Shown here: positions 17,220 to 26,395 of the stretch, piece by piece | Layout of the letters: the number at the start of each line of letters is the position of its first letter | How positions within the stretch are numbered: position 1 is the stretch's first letter | Assembly: GCF_001644025.1 (NCBI RefSeq) | Contig: NZ_LUUK01000169.1 | Span: forward strand, 1-59,718 | Direction of reading: 5' to 3' | DNA: 59,718 nucleotides | From: Methylomonas koyamae | Lineage (GTDB): Bacteria > Pseudomonadota > Gammaproteobacteria > Methylococcales > Methylomonadaceae | Notes under the pieces: generated by a model | What the model was told of the DNA's origin: nothing | The model's database searches: none | The model's input: the letters and a program-made list of their open reading frames with translations, nothing else | Position numbers and translations under genes: made by a program

Positions 17220-18235
17220 TAGGCTGCTCCGTCCATGTCCCGGTGGTAGCCGACGATGCGTTCCACCTCGTTTTTCGAGCCCAGGATCAACGGCACCCGT
17301 TGATGGATGCTGGTGGGCTTGACGTCCAGCACCCGTTCCCGGCCGGTGCTGCAGGCACCGCCGGCCTGCTCGATGATGAAGGCCATCGGATTGGCTTCGT
17401 ACAGTAGCCGCAGCTTGCCGGGCTTGGCCGGATTGCGCAGGTCGAATGGGTACATGAACACGCCGCCGCGATTCAAAATCCGGTAGACCTCGGCGACCAG
17501 CGACGCCACCCAGCGCATGTTGAAGTCGCGCTCGCGCGGGCCGTCGGAGCCGGCGACGCATTCGTCCACATAGCGTTTGATCGGGGCTTCCCAGAAACGC
17601 TGGTTGGACATGTTGATCGCGAATTCGCTGGCGTCTTCGGGTATTTTCATGTTGCAGTGGGTCAGGATGAATTCGCCGACGTCCTGATCCAAGGTAAAGC
17701 CGTTGACGCCGTTGCCGGTGGTCAGCACCAGCATCGTCGAGGGGCCGTACAGCACAAAGCCGGCGCAGACTTGTTCGCTACCCTTGCGCAGAAAATCCTC
17801 GGGTTCCGGCTCGACGCCTTCCCGGCAGCGCAGGATCGAAAATATCGTGCCGACGGTCAGATTGATGTCGATGTTGGACGAGCCGTCCAGCGGATCGAAC
17901 AACACCAGGTATTTGCCCTTGGGATATTGCTTGGGAATCTGGATCGGGTCGTTGATTTCCTCGGAAGCCATGCCGCCCAGCGAACCGCTCCAATCCAGCG
18001 CCCGGACCATGATGTCGTTGGTGATGATGTCCAGCTTTTTTTGGACTTCGCCCTGGACGTTTTCCGATTCCGCGCTGCCCAACACGCCGATCAGCGCGCC
18101 GCAATTGACCCGATGCGAGATTTGCTTGCAGGCGGTGACGATGTTGTTCAGCAATAGCGTGAAGGTACCCGATGCCTCCGGCAGTCCGCGCTGCTGTTCG
18201 ATGATGAACTGGGTCAGGGTGACTTGGTTGGTCAT
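17219..18235 (-). CDS. fbp: Fructose-1,6-bisphosphatase class 1
   Basis: 338-residue cytosolic enzyme of gluconeogenesis and formaldehyde/CO2 assimilation cycles. It hydrolyses fructose-1,6-bisphosphate to fructose-6-phosphate. Seen: the metal-binding core [25 protein letters not shown], an upstream EEI segment, the RYVDECVAG substrate region, and GGVFMYP followed by [20 protein letters not shown] near the C-terminus. Length is standard. It is first in a unit with fnr. A GC-rich imperfect hairpin lies 50-90 bases upstream of its start, between it and the FliK-domain gene. Confidence 0.96.
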   Translation of the reverse strand: MTNQVTLTQFIIEQQRGLPEASGTFTLLLNNIVTACKQISHRVNCGALIGVLGSAESENVQGEVQKKLDIITNDIMVRALDWSGSLGGMASEEINDPIQIPKQYPKGKYLVLFDPLDGSSNIDINLTVGTIFSILRCREGVEPEPEDFLRKGSEQVCAGFVLYGPSTMLVLTTGNGVNGFTLDQDVGEFILTHCNMKIPEDASEFAINMSNQRFWEAPIKRYVDECVAGSDGPRERDFNMRWVASLVAEVYRILNRGGVFMYPFDLRNPAKPGKLRLLYEANPMAFIIEQAGGACSTGRERVLDVKPTSIHQRVPLILGSKNEVERIVGYHRDMDGAA

Positions 18236-18284
18236 GCGGTGATTCTCCGTCGGGTATTCGAATAGGTGTTCGGGCGCAACGCTT

Positions 18285-18323
18285 GCGCGCGACCGATGGT
18301 TGGTCGGAAATCGGTCGGCGCGC
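18285..18323. repeat. GC-rich inverted repeat upstream of fbp
   Basis: Left arm GCGCGCGACCGAT (18285-18297) and right arm ATCGGTCGGCGCGC (18310-18323) pair over 13 bp with one bulged base and a 12-base loop. No T-run follows on either strand, so it is not an obvious intrinsic terminator. It may be a transcript-end stabiliser for the upstream gene or a leader structure for fbp. Confidence 0.5.
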
Positions 18324-18362
18324 GGCGCGAAGGGGTGGCCGGGAATGGTTTCATCGGGGCGT

Positions 18363-20165
18363 TCAAACTTTTTCGCTTAACAGCGTTTGCGGCGGTAACG
18401 CGGGCGGTTGGGGCTGGGCGGGTCGGCCTTGTTGTGCGTCCATAAATCCGGGCGTTAATCCTTTTTGTTCAAATTGTTGCCTGAGTTCGGGCAGGCGGCT
18501 GTCGATCAGCTCGACGGTACGGGGCGACTCGCTCCAGAAGCGGGTGTTGACGCTGCCGTCGTAGCAGGAAATTTTGCAATGTATTGTACCAATAAGCGGC
18601 GGGCTTAGGCTAATGCTGACGGTCCAGGCATCCTTATGTTCCTCGCTTCCGCCGGTTTGGTCGCGTTCGATGCACAGCCGCAGGCTGTCGGCTTGGTCGG
18701 CGTTGAAGAAGGGTAGTTCCAGAAACCAGACCTGTTTGGTCGCGTCGTCCCTGGGTAGCGAATTCAGTTGATCGAGCGTCAATTTGGCTAGGCCGCCCTG
18801 GGCTTTTTGCAGCGTTTCGCTGAGCGGTTCGCGCTCGGCGGCGGGTAGCGCGGTTTGTTCGGCCAGTTCCCGCTGCAGCAAGGCGACGAATTTGCTCAAC
18901 TTCAACTTGAAGTCCTCGGGCGGCGGCGTTTGATCGGGCGGCGGATGCGGGCCGCCGAACCAGTCGCTTTCCATGAACAGGCCGGAGCCACGAATCGCTT
19001 GCCGTAGCGGCGCGGGTTCGAGCAAGGCCGCGCGGGGCGGTATCGCGGCCAGCAGATTGAGCGCGGCGCGTTTCAGGGTTTCACCGACATTCGCGCCGGC
19101 GAAGTCGGCCGTTACCACGCGTGCCAGATGGCTGGCGAACTGGGCCGGCGGGGTTTGCATCGGTAGCAGTTGTTTGTAAGCGGCGGCGACCAAGGCTTCG
19201 GTATCCGCGCCGCGCGGCGATAGCGCGACCATCGGCCCGTCGGCGGTTTTAACGATGTGTAGCGTTACGGTCTGGCCCGGCGCGGGCGGCGCGGAGACGC
19301 TGGTCGGCGCATTGCCGGTGCCGCTGGCCGGCTGGGACCACGTCCATTGTTTGTCGGTCAGCGTAATCAGATCGGCGCGCGGGTTTGGCGGGCTGGCCGT
19401 CGGATTGCTCGAAAGCGGTGGCGAAAACGATGACGATGGCGAAAGCGGTGGCGTTGGCGACGGTGGCGTTGGCGACGGTGGCGTTGGCGATGGTGGTATC
19501 GGCGATGCCGGGTTGGCGGCGGGCAGCAATTGCAAGGTCAATCGACCGGCATCGGCCTTAACCACGACCGCCGTCACGCTGGCGGCCGGGTTCGAGTTCG
19601 CCGGAGCAGAGGCGGGCACCGCCCCGCCGGCCCCGGCCGCCAAGGTCGCGGAGGGAGAGGAAGTCGCCGAGCTGGCGGGGTTCGCTGAGGTCGCCGCGCC
19701 TAAATTCGCCGGCGCGGTCGGCAGTTTGAAAACGCCGCCGTTGCTAGCGCCGGCTACCGGCAAAAATTCGTTTCGATTCGGCTGACTGACCGCCACCAGG
19801 CGCAGTTCGGCGGTCGGCGCCAATTTGACGACTTGGAGTTGCAGGGTCTGGCCGACTTGGACCGGCATTCGCGCGGGGTTTTGCAACAGCAGGTTGCGCT
19901 CGCCGATTGTCACCGTCACGGCCTGGTTTGGGCTATCCACCAGCGTGATTTTGGCTTCCACCAATTGATTGAGCTTGAGTTCGGGGAGTTCCTCCGCGAC
20001 CTTGTTCAAGCTGGCTTGCAAGCGGGCGTCCAACGGCAGGTTGATATCCATGACTTCCCCTTGGCCGGCGGCCGTCAGGTTTAGGATGATGCGTACCGCT
20101 TCGGCGAGGGCCGGTAGTTCGGCGTAAGCCGGCGGCGCCGATCCGGATGCCGTGATGTCAGCCAT
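18363..20165 (-). CDS. FliK-like C-terminal domain protein with Pro/Ser/Ala-rich linker
   Basis: 600 residues. The N-terminal part (about 1-125) is a compact alpha/beta region. A long low-complexity Ala/Ser/Pro stretch (about 130-295) follows, with tandem PPSPT units near residue 225. Then comes a globular region and a C-terminal domain (about 470-570) with [19 protein letters not shown] and [19 protein letters not shown]. The last resembles the flagellar hook-length control C-domain (FliK/Flg_hook), whose usual form is a beta-rich module after a Pro-rich ruler. No other flagellar gene is here, so a true hook-length role is uncertain. It may belong to the FliK-like proteins outside flagellar clusters. 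EVE and c-di-GMP genes lie upstream. Confidence 0.75.
   Translation of the reverse strand: MADITASGSAPPAYAELPALAEAVRIILNLTAAGQGEVMDINLPLDARLQASLNKVAEELPELKLNQLVEAKITLVDSPNQAVTVTIGERNLLLQNPARMPVQVGQTLQLQVVKLAPTAELRLVAVSQPNRNEFLPVAGASNGGVFKLPTAPANLGAATSANPASSATSSPSATLAAGAGGAVPASAPANSNPAASVTAVVVKADAGRLTLQLLPAANPASPIPPSPTPPSPTPPSPTPPLSPSSSFSPPLSSNPTASPPNPRADLITLTDKQWTWSQPASGTGNAPTSVSAPPAPGQTVTLHIVKTADGPMVALSPRGADTEALVAAAYKQLLPMQTPPAQFASHLARVVTADFAGANVGETLKRAALNLLAAIPPRAALLEPAPLRQAIRGSGLFMESDWFGGPHPPPDQTPPPEDFKLKLSKFVALLQRELAEQTALPAAEREPLSETLQKAQGGLAKLTLDQLNSLPRDDATKQVWFLELPFFNADQADSLRLCIERDQTGGSEEHKDAWTVSISLSPPLIGTIHCKISCYDGSVNTRFWSESPRTVELIDSRLPELRQQFEQKGLTPGFMDAQQGRPAQPQPPALPPQTLLSEKV
19446..19505. 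repeat. 15-bp tandem repeat (four units) in the Pro-rich linker
   Basis: Three identical units of CGGTGGCGTTGGCGA and a fourth diverged unit. On the coding strand they give a repeating five-residue Pro/Ser/Thr block. Length variation by slippage keeps the frame because the unit is 15 bases. Confidence 0.85.
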
Positions 20166-20180
20166 GGCACGGCCGGCCGG

Positions 20181-20639
20181 CTATTCCAGGCCGAGGATGA
20201 AGTCCCAGTGCGCGGCGCCGACCGGCATCACGGACAAGCGGTTGCCGCGGCGCAGCAAGGCCAATTCGGCCAGTTCGGACTTTTCCTTCAACTCCTTGAG
20301 GGTGATGTTACGCGCCAATTCGCGGACGAATTTGACGTCCACCATGAACCAGGTCGGATTGTCCGGACGGCTTTTCGGGTCGAAATGGATATTGTCCGGA
20401 TCGAAGGCGGTGAAGTCCGGATAGCCGGCCTTGACGACCTGCATGATGCCGACGATGCCCGGTTCGGCGCAGTTGGAATGGTAGAAAAACACCAGGTCGC
20501 CCGGCTGCATGTCGTCGCGCATCATGTTGCGGGCTTGATAGTTGCGGACGCCGTCCCAATGCTCGGTTTGCTCGGGTTTGCGTTGCAAGTCGTCGATGCC
20601 GAAAGTGTCCGGTTCGGATTTCATCAACCAATAGTTCAT
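20181..20639 (-). CDS. EVE-domain protein (THYN1-like)
   Basis: 152 residues forming one EVE domain, a PUA-like fold thought to read modified bases in nucleic acids. Seen: the N-terminal hallmark YWLMKSEPDTFGIDDL, WDGVRNYQARN, then LVFFYHSNC, GIVGIMQVV and the aromatic-rich segment NPTWFMVDVKF. Full length for the family. It precedes the FliK-like gene with 15 bases between, so the two may be co-transcribed, though no functional link is known. Confidence 0.93.
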   Translation of the reverse strand: MNYWLMKSEPDTFGIDDLQRKPEQTEHWDGVRNYQARNMMRDDMQPGDLVFFYHSNCAEPGIVGIMQVVKAGYPDFTAFDPDNIHFDPKSRPDNPTWFMVDVKFVRELARNITLKELKEKSELAELALLRRGNRLSVMPVGAAHWDFILGLE

Positions 20640-20684
20640 CTCGGTTCCTCGAGGCGGTGGCTAGCGTTGTCGGCATTGTCTCCG

Positions 20685-22331
20685 CTATTGGTCGTCGGGT
20701 GCAAGTACCTCGACGTGGTCGGCGTAAGTTTCGGCGATGCGATGAAATTGCGGTTCGAGTTCCTGGAAGGCCGCGACGATGTCGGGATCGAAGTGGCTGC
20801 CGTTACCTTCGACGATCAAGTTCATCGCTTCCTCGCGCGGCATCGGCGCTTTGTAAACCCGGCGGCTGGTCAGCGCGTCGTATACATCGACCAAGGCCAG
20901 GATTCGGGCGGACAGGGGAATGTCCTCGCCTCGCAAGCCCAGCGGATAACCGCTGCCGTCCCAGCGTTCGTGGTGGCCGTAGGCGACGTCCATGCCGCAT
21001 TTGATGAAGCCCTGCGACGGATATTGCTCGTAAACCGAACGCAGCGTATCGCCGCCGATCGCCGCGTGGGTTTTCATGATCTGAAATTCTTCCGGCGTCA
21101 ACCGACCGGGCTTTTTCAAAATCGCGTCGGGGATGCCGACCTTGCCGATGTCGTGCAGCGGCGACGAGCGCACCAGATCCTGAGTGAATTCGGCGGTCAC
21201 GCTGGCGGCATAGCGCTCGGTGCAACTCATGTGGCGGCAAATCAGCTCGCAATATTTCTTCAGACGCAATAGGTGCGAGCCGGTTTCCGGATCGCGGTAT
21301 TCGGACAGTTTAGCCAACGCGGTGATGATGGCGTCTTGAGCTTCGATAAAGGCTTCGCGGTGCCAGTGGCTTTGTAACGCGGTGGCGGTGACGTTCAGCA
21401 TGCCGATCAATGTCGACAAGGTGTCGGCCGTCAGGGAAGGTCCGTCGCCGGCCAGTGTGACCAGGCCGATGACGCCGCGAGAACTGACCATCGGCAGACA
21501 GGCCAGCGGCTGGCCGGTAAACCAGGCGATGCCGCCGCCGTCCAGAGGAGAACCGAATTGCCAACGCCGGTTCTCGGCGATCGCGCGGCGAATCGCGCCC
21601 TCGGGCAGATCGGCGACGGCGAACTGGTTCGGTTCGCCGTTTTGCGGATGGAAGCAGCGAAACTGTTGATCGGCCCCCGGACTCAGCCACAAACCGATCG
21701 CATTGCTACCGATCAGCTCGGTCAACGCGGCGATCAGTGCCGATACCACGCCTCTTGAGTCGTTCAAGCGGGTCATGTTGGCCACGTAGCGATATTGCAA
21801 GGCGAGGGCGCGGGTTTTCTTGGCCACCAAGTCTTCGAGGTGCGCGTTGAGTTGGCCGAGTTGATGGTTGGCTCGCTGCAACTGGCTTTGCAGGATTTGC
21901 TCGGCCATTTTCAGGCGATATTGCTCCAGGCCGTCGTTCAAGGTCTCGCGCAGAATTTCCGGCGGACAGGGTTTGTTTAAAAAGCGGGCGATATGAGCGC
22001 TGTGTAGCGCGTTGACGGCGATGTCCAATTCGGCCCGCCCGGTCAACATGACCAAGACCGTATTGGGATACTGCCGGTACACCGCATTTAAAAAGGCGAT
22101 GCCGTCCATATCCGGCATGTTGTAATCGGACACCACCACCGCGAACGGTCCCTGCTCGGCCAGGATGCGCAAGCCGGCCGCGCCGCCGTCGGCGACGGTC
22201 AGGTCGAAATCGCGGCGCAATTGGCGCTTGATGCCCTCCAACAGCAGGATTTCGTCGTCGACGAACAGGATTTTCCGGCTGATCTCGGGTAAGGCGGCCG
22301 GCTCGGCGGTCGGATTGCTGGGTAGGGTCAT
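20685..22331 (-). CDS. Response regulator with HD-GYP c-di-GMP phosphodiesterase domain
   Basis: 548 residues. Receiver domain about 18-135, with DD near the N-terminus (ILFVDDE), the phospho-acceptor Asp in VVVSDYNMPDMDG and the KP loop FLNKPC. A coiled linker leads to a GAF-like region (about 175-330). A HD-GYP domain (about 345-520) follows with an intact LHDIGK, KTHAAIGG, HHERWDGSGYP and DVYDALTS, so hydrolysis of c-di-GMP is expected. The start ATG 22331 overlaps the HDOD gene's stop by 4 bases. A longer frame continuing to 23237 is discarded because it runs through the neighbour in another frame. Third gene of a kinase/two-regulator operon. Confidence 0.93.
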   Translation of the reverse strand: MTLPSNPTAEPAALPEISRKILFVDDEILLLEGIKRQLRRDFDLTVADGGAAGLRILAEQGPFAVVVSDYNMPDMDGIAFLNAVYRQYPNTVLVMLTGRAELDIAVNALHSAHIARFLNKPCPPEILRETLNDGLEQYRLKMAEQILQSQLQRANHQLGQLNAHLEDLVAKKTRALALQYRYVANMTRLNDSRGVVSALIAALTELIGSNAIGLWLSPGADQQFRCFHPQNGEPNQFAVADLPEGAIRRAIAENRRWQFGSPLDGGGIAWFTGQPLACLPMVSSRGVIGLVTLAGDGPSLTADTLSTLIGMLNVTATALQSHWHREAFIEAQDAIITALAKLSEYRDPETGSHLLRLKKYCELICRHMSCTERYAASVTAEFTQDLVRSSPLHDIGKVGIPDAILKKPGRLTPEEFQIMKTHAAIGGDTLRSVYEQYPSQGFIKCGMDVAYGHHERWDGSGYPLGLRGEDIPLSARILALVDVYDALTSRRVYKAPMPREEAMNLIVEGNGSHFDPDIVAAFQELEPQFHRIAETYADHVEVLAPDDQ

Positions 22332-23554
22332 CGGCTGCCTCCGGCTTGTTCCGCGACTTTTTCCGCCAACGCCCGCCATTCCGCAAGACGTTCCCATTTG
22401 CCCAAACGCCGCAGATAGGCTTCGTCCAATTGCATTTCGAACAAATGGCTGTAGTCGTTCGGATTCGCCGGCTGCAACAGGCAAGCGGCGACGTGAACGG
22501 CGGTTAATGCGTTGACGCCGTCGTAATCGGTCTCGTTGGGGGTGTAATGCAACAAAATCGCTTCGATGATGCGCGGCGGGATTTTCCACAGGCTCAACAC
22601 ATAGGCCGCCGCCTGACAGCGATTGAAGCCGAAAATCTCGGTTTCCAAGGCCGTTATCGGTTGCTCGTGGCGTTTGGCGCGCGCCAACAATTCCAGAGTT
22701 TTGCCGCCGCCGCGCGACAGAAAAAGCAGCAAGCCCATATTGTGCAGCAAGCCGCCCAGGTAGGCTTGGTCCGGACGGTCTTCGCGCTGATGTTCGGCTA
22801 GCGCGATCAGGCGTGCCAACTCGCCGACCCGGCCGGCGTTTTGCCACAAATATTCCATTTTTCGCTCCAATTCCGGACTGGCGATCGGAAACGCAGTCTT
22901 CACATGTACCGACAAGACCAGATTGTTCAGGCGCTTGATGCCGATCAGATTGATGGCGTCGGTCAGGCTGGAGACCACCCGGTTCAGTCCGAAATAGGGC
23001 GAGTTGATCAGTTGCAGCAATCGGGCCGATAGCACCATGTCGCGGGCGAAAATGTCGGCGATGTCCTTGGTGGTGGTGTTTTCGTCGGCGATCGCCGCGT
23101 TCAACTCCCGGTAGATCGCGGGCAGGCTGGGCAGGGCGTTGGCATCCCCGAGCGTGCCAGCGATCAGCGGATCGTTGATGCAATCTTGGATTTTGAAGAT
23201 TTGGCTCAGCGCTTCCCGCAAGGTTTCGGCGCTGCAAGGCTTGCTCAAATACTGGTGGGCGACTTCCAGGCTCTGTTTCAGGTTGTTTTCGTCGGTGTAG
23301 CCGCTCAACATGATTCTAACCACGCCGGGATAGCGCTCGGCGACGGTCTTCAGCAATTCGTAGCCGTGCATCGCCGGCATCATCATATCGCTAACCACCA
23401 AGTCGATTTTCTCCGCCGCCATGATGGCTAGGGCTTGCGCGCCACTCGTCGCGAAATACAGCCGCCATTGCTCGCGGTAGGGCCGCAATTGGCGTTGTAT
23501 ACCTTGAATAACCAATTCCTGGTCGTCGACAAACAGTATGTGCTTCTTAGTCAT
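22328..23554 (-). CDS. Response regulator with HDOD output domain
   Basis: 408 residues. Receiver domain 1-120, with ILFVDDQE, phospho-acceptor Asp in LVVSDMMMPAMHG and the KP motif YLSKPC. Next is an HDOD domain (about 135-345) with LPSLPAIYRELNAAI, the RLLQLINSPYF motif and LGGLLHNMGLL, where the HD-type metal pair is not kept, as is normal for HDOD. HDOD proteins act as regulatory scaffolds in signalling. The gene overlaps both neighbours (8 bases with the kinase, 4 with the HD-GYP regulator), so all three are co-translated. Confidence 0.92.
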   Translation of the reverse strand: MTKKHILFVDDQELVIQGIQRQLRPYREQWRLYFATSGAQALAIMAAEKIDLVVSDMMMPAMHGYELLKTVAERYPGVVRIMLSGYTDENNLKQSLEVAHQYLSKPCSAETLREALSQIFKIQDCINDPLIAGTLGDANALPSLPAIYRELNAAIADENTTTKDIADIFARDMVLSARLLQLINSPYFGLNRVVSSLTDAINLIGIKRLNNLVLSVHVKTAFPIASPELERKMEYLWQNAGRVGELARLIALAEHQREDRPDQAYLGGLLHNMGLLLFLSRGGGKTLELLARAKRHEQPITALETEIFGFNRCQAAAYVLSLWKIPPRIIEAILLHYTPNETDYDGVNALTAVHVAACLLQPANPNDYSHLFEMQLDEAYLRRLGKWERLAEWRALAEKVAEQAGGSR

Positions 23555-24998
23555 TTTCGGTAACCGGTGCCTGCGGGTCGAGCGGCAACAGTACGTGGAA
23601 GGTGGTGCCGAGTCCCGCCTCGGATTCGAAGTATAGTCTGCCTCGGTGTCGCTCCACGATAATGTTGTGGGCCAGGCTCAGCCCCTGGCCGGTGCCCTTG
23701 CCGACCGGTTTGGTCGTGAAAAACAGGTTGAAGACTTTCTCCCGAATCTCGGCCGGAATGCCCGCGCCGTTGTCGCGGATGCGGATTTCCACCATATCGC
23801 CGAGCTTGTGGGTGGCGATATGGATCACGCCGCGTTCGCCGCCTTTTTCTTCGATGGCATGGGCGGCGTTGATGATCAGGTTGAGCAGGACCTGGCTAAG
23901 TTCGTTGGCGTAGCAGGGCACGGCAGGCAAATCGGCGGCGAGGTCGGTTTCGACGTCGGCAATGTATTTGCAGGCGTTTCGGCTGATGGTGATCGCGCCG
24001 GCGACGGTGTCGTTCAGGTTGATCGCTTGCCGGGATTGGCTAGGTTCGACGTGCGAAAAAGTCTTCATGGCCTTGACGATTTCGGCGACCCTGGTCACGC
24101 CTTCCAGCGCTTGGCCGATGGCTTTGGGACTGTCGTCCAGAATATAGGCCAGATCGAATTGCTCGCCGAGATCGTCTAGCCGGGTTTTCGAGGCCGGGTC
24201 GGCTTGTTGGTAAACCGCCGACTGCCAGGCGCTCAGGTCGGCGAAGTAGTTTTGCAACGCGGCCAGGTTGTCGCCGATATATTGAATCGGCGTGTTGATT
24301 TCGTGAGCCACGCCGGACGCCAGTTGGCCGATGGCTTCCAGTTTTTGAGCTTGGGTCAGTTGGGTTTGCAGTGCCTTGGTTTCGCTGACGTCGTCGAGGA
24401 TGCCGCAAAACAGCGTCTCGCCGTCGATTTCGATGGGGCTGATGTGCAATTGCACTGCAAAAATTTCGCCGGAGGCACGGCGGCCCTGGAACTCGCGGCG
24501 CTGGTTCATGGCGCGGCTTTCCCGTGTCGCGATGTAGTGCGCCAAATAACCGTCGTGTCGGCTTGCAATGTCGGCCGGCATCAGCCGTTTGACGTTTTCG
24601 CCCACCATTTGTCCGGCGGCGTAGCCGAAAATGCGTTCCGCGCCGCGATTGAAACTTCGGATCGCTCCGGTTTGATCGATGGTGATGATCGCGCTGGGCG
24701 CGGTATCCAGAATTGTGTTCAGTTGGCTGGTTTGCCGCTCCAAACTGCGCATTTTTTGTTGCAGTGTTTCGTTTTGACGGCCCAGCAGATAGCCGGCTAG
24801 GCCCAGAACCAGCGGAGCGCCCCAGATGACCCACAGTTCGGGGTGGAGCCGGTGCAAGGAGGCGAGAGTGGTCAGATCAAGCTGGAAGTCCTCGCCATTC
24901 AACAGAAAGGCGCTAGTACCCAGTGGGAACAACAGTCCCAGGCCCGCGGCCAGGATAGCGAATGAAAGTGAAGTGGGGATGCGCGATGGCTTGGTCAT
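23547..24998 (-). CDS. PAS-domain membrane histidine kinase
   Basis: 483 residues. Two hydrophobic N-terminal segments (about 8-32 and 55-73) bracket a short periplasmic loop. A PAS domain (about 95-215) carries SAIITIDQTGAIRSFNRGAERIFGY. The phospho-acceptor His is in GVAHEINTPIQYI (about residue 230), and the ATPase has NLIINAAHAIEE, RDNGAGIP and GTGQGLSLAHNI. First gene of the operon with the HDOD and HD-GYP regulators, which are its likely phosphorylation targets. The upstream 190-base gap to the EAL gene shows no clear promoter to me. Confidence 0.93.
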   Translation of the reverse strand: MTKPSRIPTSLSFAILAAGLGLLFPLGTSAFLLNGEDFQLDLTTLASLHRLHPELWVIWGAPLVLGLAGYLLGRQNETLQQKMRSLERQTSQLNTILDTAPSAIITIDQTGAIRSFNRGAERIFGYAAGQMVGENVKRLMPADIASRHDGYLAHYIATRESRAMNQRREFQGRRASGEIFAVQLHISPIEIDGETLFCGILDDVSETKALQTQLTQAQKLEAIGQLASGVAHEINTPIQYIGDNLAALQNYFADLSAWQSAVYQQADPASKTRLDDLGEQFDLAYILDDSPKAIGQALEGVTRVAEIVKAMKTFSHVEPSQSRQAINLNDTVAGAITISRNACKYIADVETDLAADLPAVPCYANELSQVLLNLIINAAHAIEEKGGERGVIHIATHKLGDMVEIRIRDNGAGIPAEIREKVFNLFFTTKPVGKGTGQGLSLAHNIIVERHRGRLYFESEAGLGTTFHVLLPLDPQAPVTEND

Positions 24999-25186
24999 TC
25001 CGTAAGCTCGGTAGGTACGCGCCGTAAAGCGTTGCGATCACCGGTTTCCGGCGCGGGGAGGTTTGGTCGCCTACACGCCTGAAAAACCCGGAATGCCTTC
25101 AATCGCGGGAACGGACGCACGAAAAGCGCCGACCCGGGCCTAAACCCGCTTCCTGATGCGCCGCCGCTTGAAAGAGTATAGACCGC

Positions 25187-26359
25187 TTAATCGACCGCGA
25201 CGGTATCGACCAGCAATAATCGGTCGCCGTCCAGCCGTAATGCCAGCGTTTTACAGAGCAGGTTGGTCTCGAAATCGCGATAGCGTTCGGAACTGACGAT
25301 GCGGTCGCGGTCGCCGCAATGTTCTAGTGCCAACAGTTGAAAGAAATAAGGCCGCCATGACCAATTGAAGCCGATCTTGCGCGGATCGGTAAACCAGCGG
25401 TTGGCGCTGAAATTGAAGTCGGGGGAAATCTGGTCGCCCAGGTTGTTGCACAGATAAAAGCGGATTACGCCGCTTTCCGCGAAATTCCAACTGACCAGCT
25501 CGTTGAGATTGAAATCGTCCTGCAAAGCCTCCGCCAGCCGATAGGCCAAGCTCTTGAGGGTGTTGATGGCGTTGATTTTGCGTTCTTCGCGGACCAGGGT
25601 TTGTTTTAGAAACTTGCCGCGCAACGAGGCAATGTGTTGCTGATATTGCTGGGCCGGCTTGAAATCGGCCTCGGCCTTGCCGAACAAAAAACCCTGCATA
25701 TATTGCGCGCCGCAGTCCAACCCGAACCAGAATTCCTCGTCGGTTTCGACGCCTTCGCAGGTCAGCCGGGCGCCGGTGCGCTTGCCCAGTCGCGACAACA
25801 CTTGCATGATGTCGCCGGCGATGCCGCCCTTGGCGGCTTGCTTGAACAAGCGCATGTCGATCTTGATGATGTCGGGCTGGACCGCGATCAGCCGTTCGAG
25901 TTGCGACGAGCCGGCGCCGAAATCGCCGATCGCCACGCTCAGGCCGTGTTTGCGGTAGCGCTGGACGATTTGCTTGAGTTTTTGCGGATCGGCGGGGGCG
26001 TCGGAGATTTCGACGATGACTCGGCCGCGGTCGATATTCAGTTCTTCCAGCATCCGCACCGTCGGCACCGCGTTCAGCTGGCGCAGATTGTCTATCCAGG
26101 CCGCCGAGATATTGATGGCCAGAAAACTGTTGGGATCGGCGTGTTCGGCAAATTTTTGCAAGGCCTGCCAACGCACTTGGCGATCGAGTTCGGTTCGCTG
26201 CTTGGCGTCGATGTCGGCCGAGGAAAACCAAGCGCCGGCCGAAACCACGCGGCCGTTAGCGTCGTGCTGGCGGGCCAGCGCCTCGTAGCCGACGATCTGG
26301 CCGCTGGCGGTGGAAATGATAGGTTGAAAATACGGAAATAACTGTAGTTTGGCTTGCAT
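25187..26359 (-). CDS. EAL-domain protein with YkuI-like C-terminal domain, active site incomplete
   Basis: 390 residues. The N-terminal EAL domain (about 1-245) keeps EALAR (26-30), Asn83, Glu117, Lys166/Asp168, the Glu of CEGVET (202) and QYMQGF. The metal-binding DDFG loop reads GDFG, so the first Asp (position 145) is Gly. Hydrolysis of c-di-GMP is therefore doubtful, and binding without turnover is plausible. The C-terminal part (about 260-390) has FNFSANRWFTDP and FNWSWRPYFFQLLAL and resembles the YkuI_C/PAS-like sensory domain found after EAL in B. subtilis YkuI. No receiver domain is present. It lies upstream of the kinase operon on the same strand. Confidence 0.9.
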   Translation of the reverse strand: MQAKLQLFPYFQPIISTASGQIVGYEALARQHDANGRVVSAGAWFSSADIDAKQRTELDRQVRWQALQKFAEHADPNSFLAINISAAWIDNLRQLNAVPTVRMLEELNIDRGRVIVEISDAPADPQKLKQIVQRYRKHGLSVAIGDFGAGSSQLERLIAVQPDIIKIDMRLFKQAAKGGIAGDIMQVLSRLGKRTGARLTCEGVETDEEFWFGLDCGAQYMQGFLFGKAEADFKPAQQYQQHIASLRGKFLKQTLVREERKINAINTLKSLAYRLAEALQDDFNLNELVSWNFAESGVIRFYLCNNLGDQISPDFNFSANRWFTDPRKIGFNWSWRPYFFQLLALEHCGDRDRIVSSERYRDFETNLLCKTLALRLDGDRLLLVDTVAVD

Positions 26360-26395
26360 CGTTCCCTGGTGGCTGCTCGCATGCGCGTTGTTAGT

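Noticed and set aside
17220-17561. N-terminal extension of FNR
   Set aside because: It lies antisense-style inside fbp in a shifted frame. The cluster-binding Cys begin 25 residues after ATG 17219, exactly as in FNR proteins.
19446-19505. CRISPR-like short repeat
   Set aside because: Units are contiguous with no spacers and keep the reading frame of a Pro-rich linker.
22332-23237. Long upstream extension of the HD-GYP regulator frame (up to 850 residues)
   Set aside because: The extension runs in another frame across the HDOD gene and is Arg/Pro-rich. The REC domain begins a few residues after ATG 22331, which overlaps the neighbour's stop by 4 bases.
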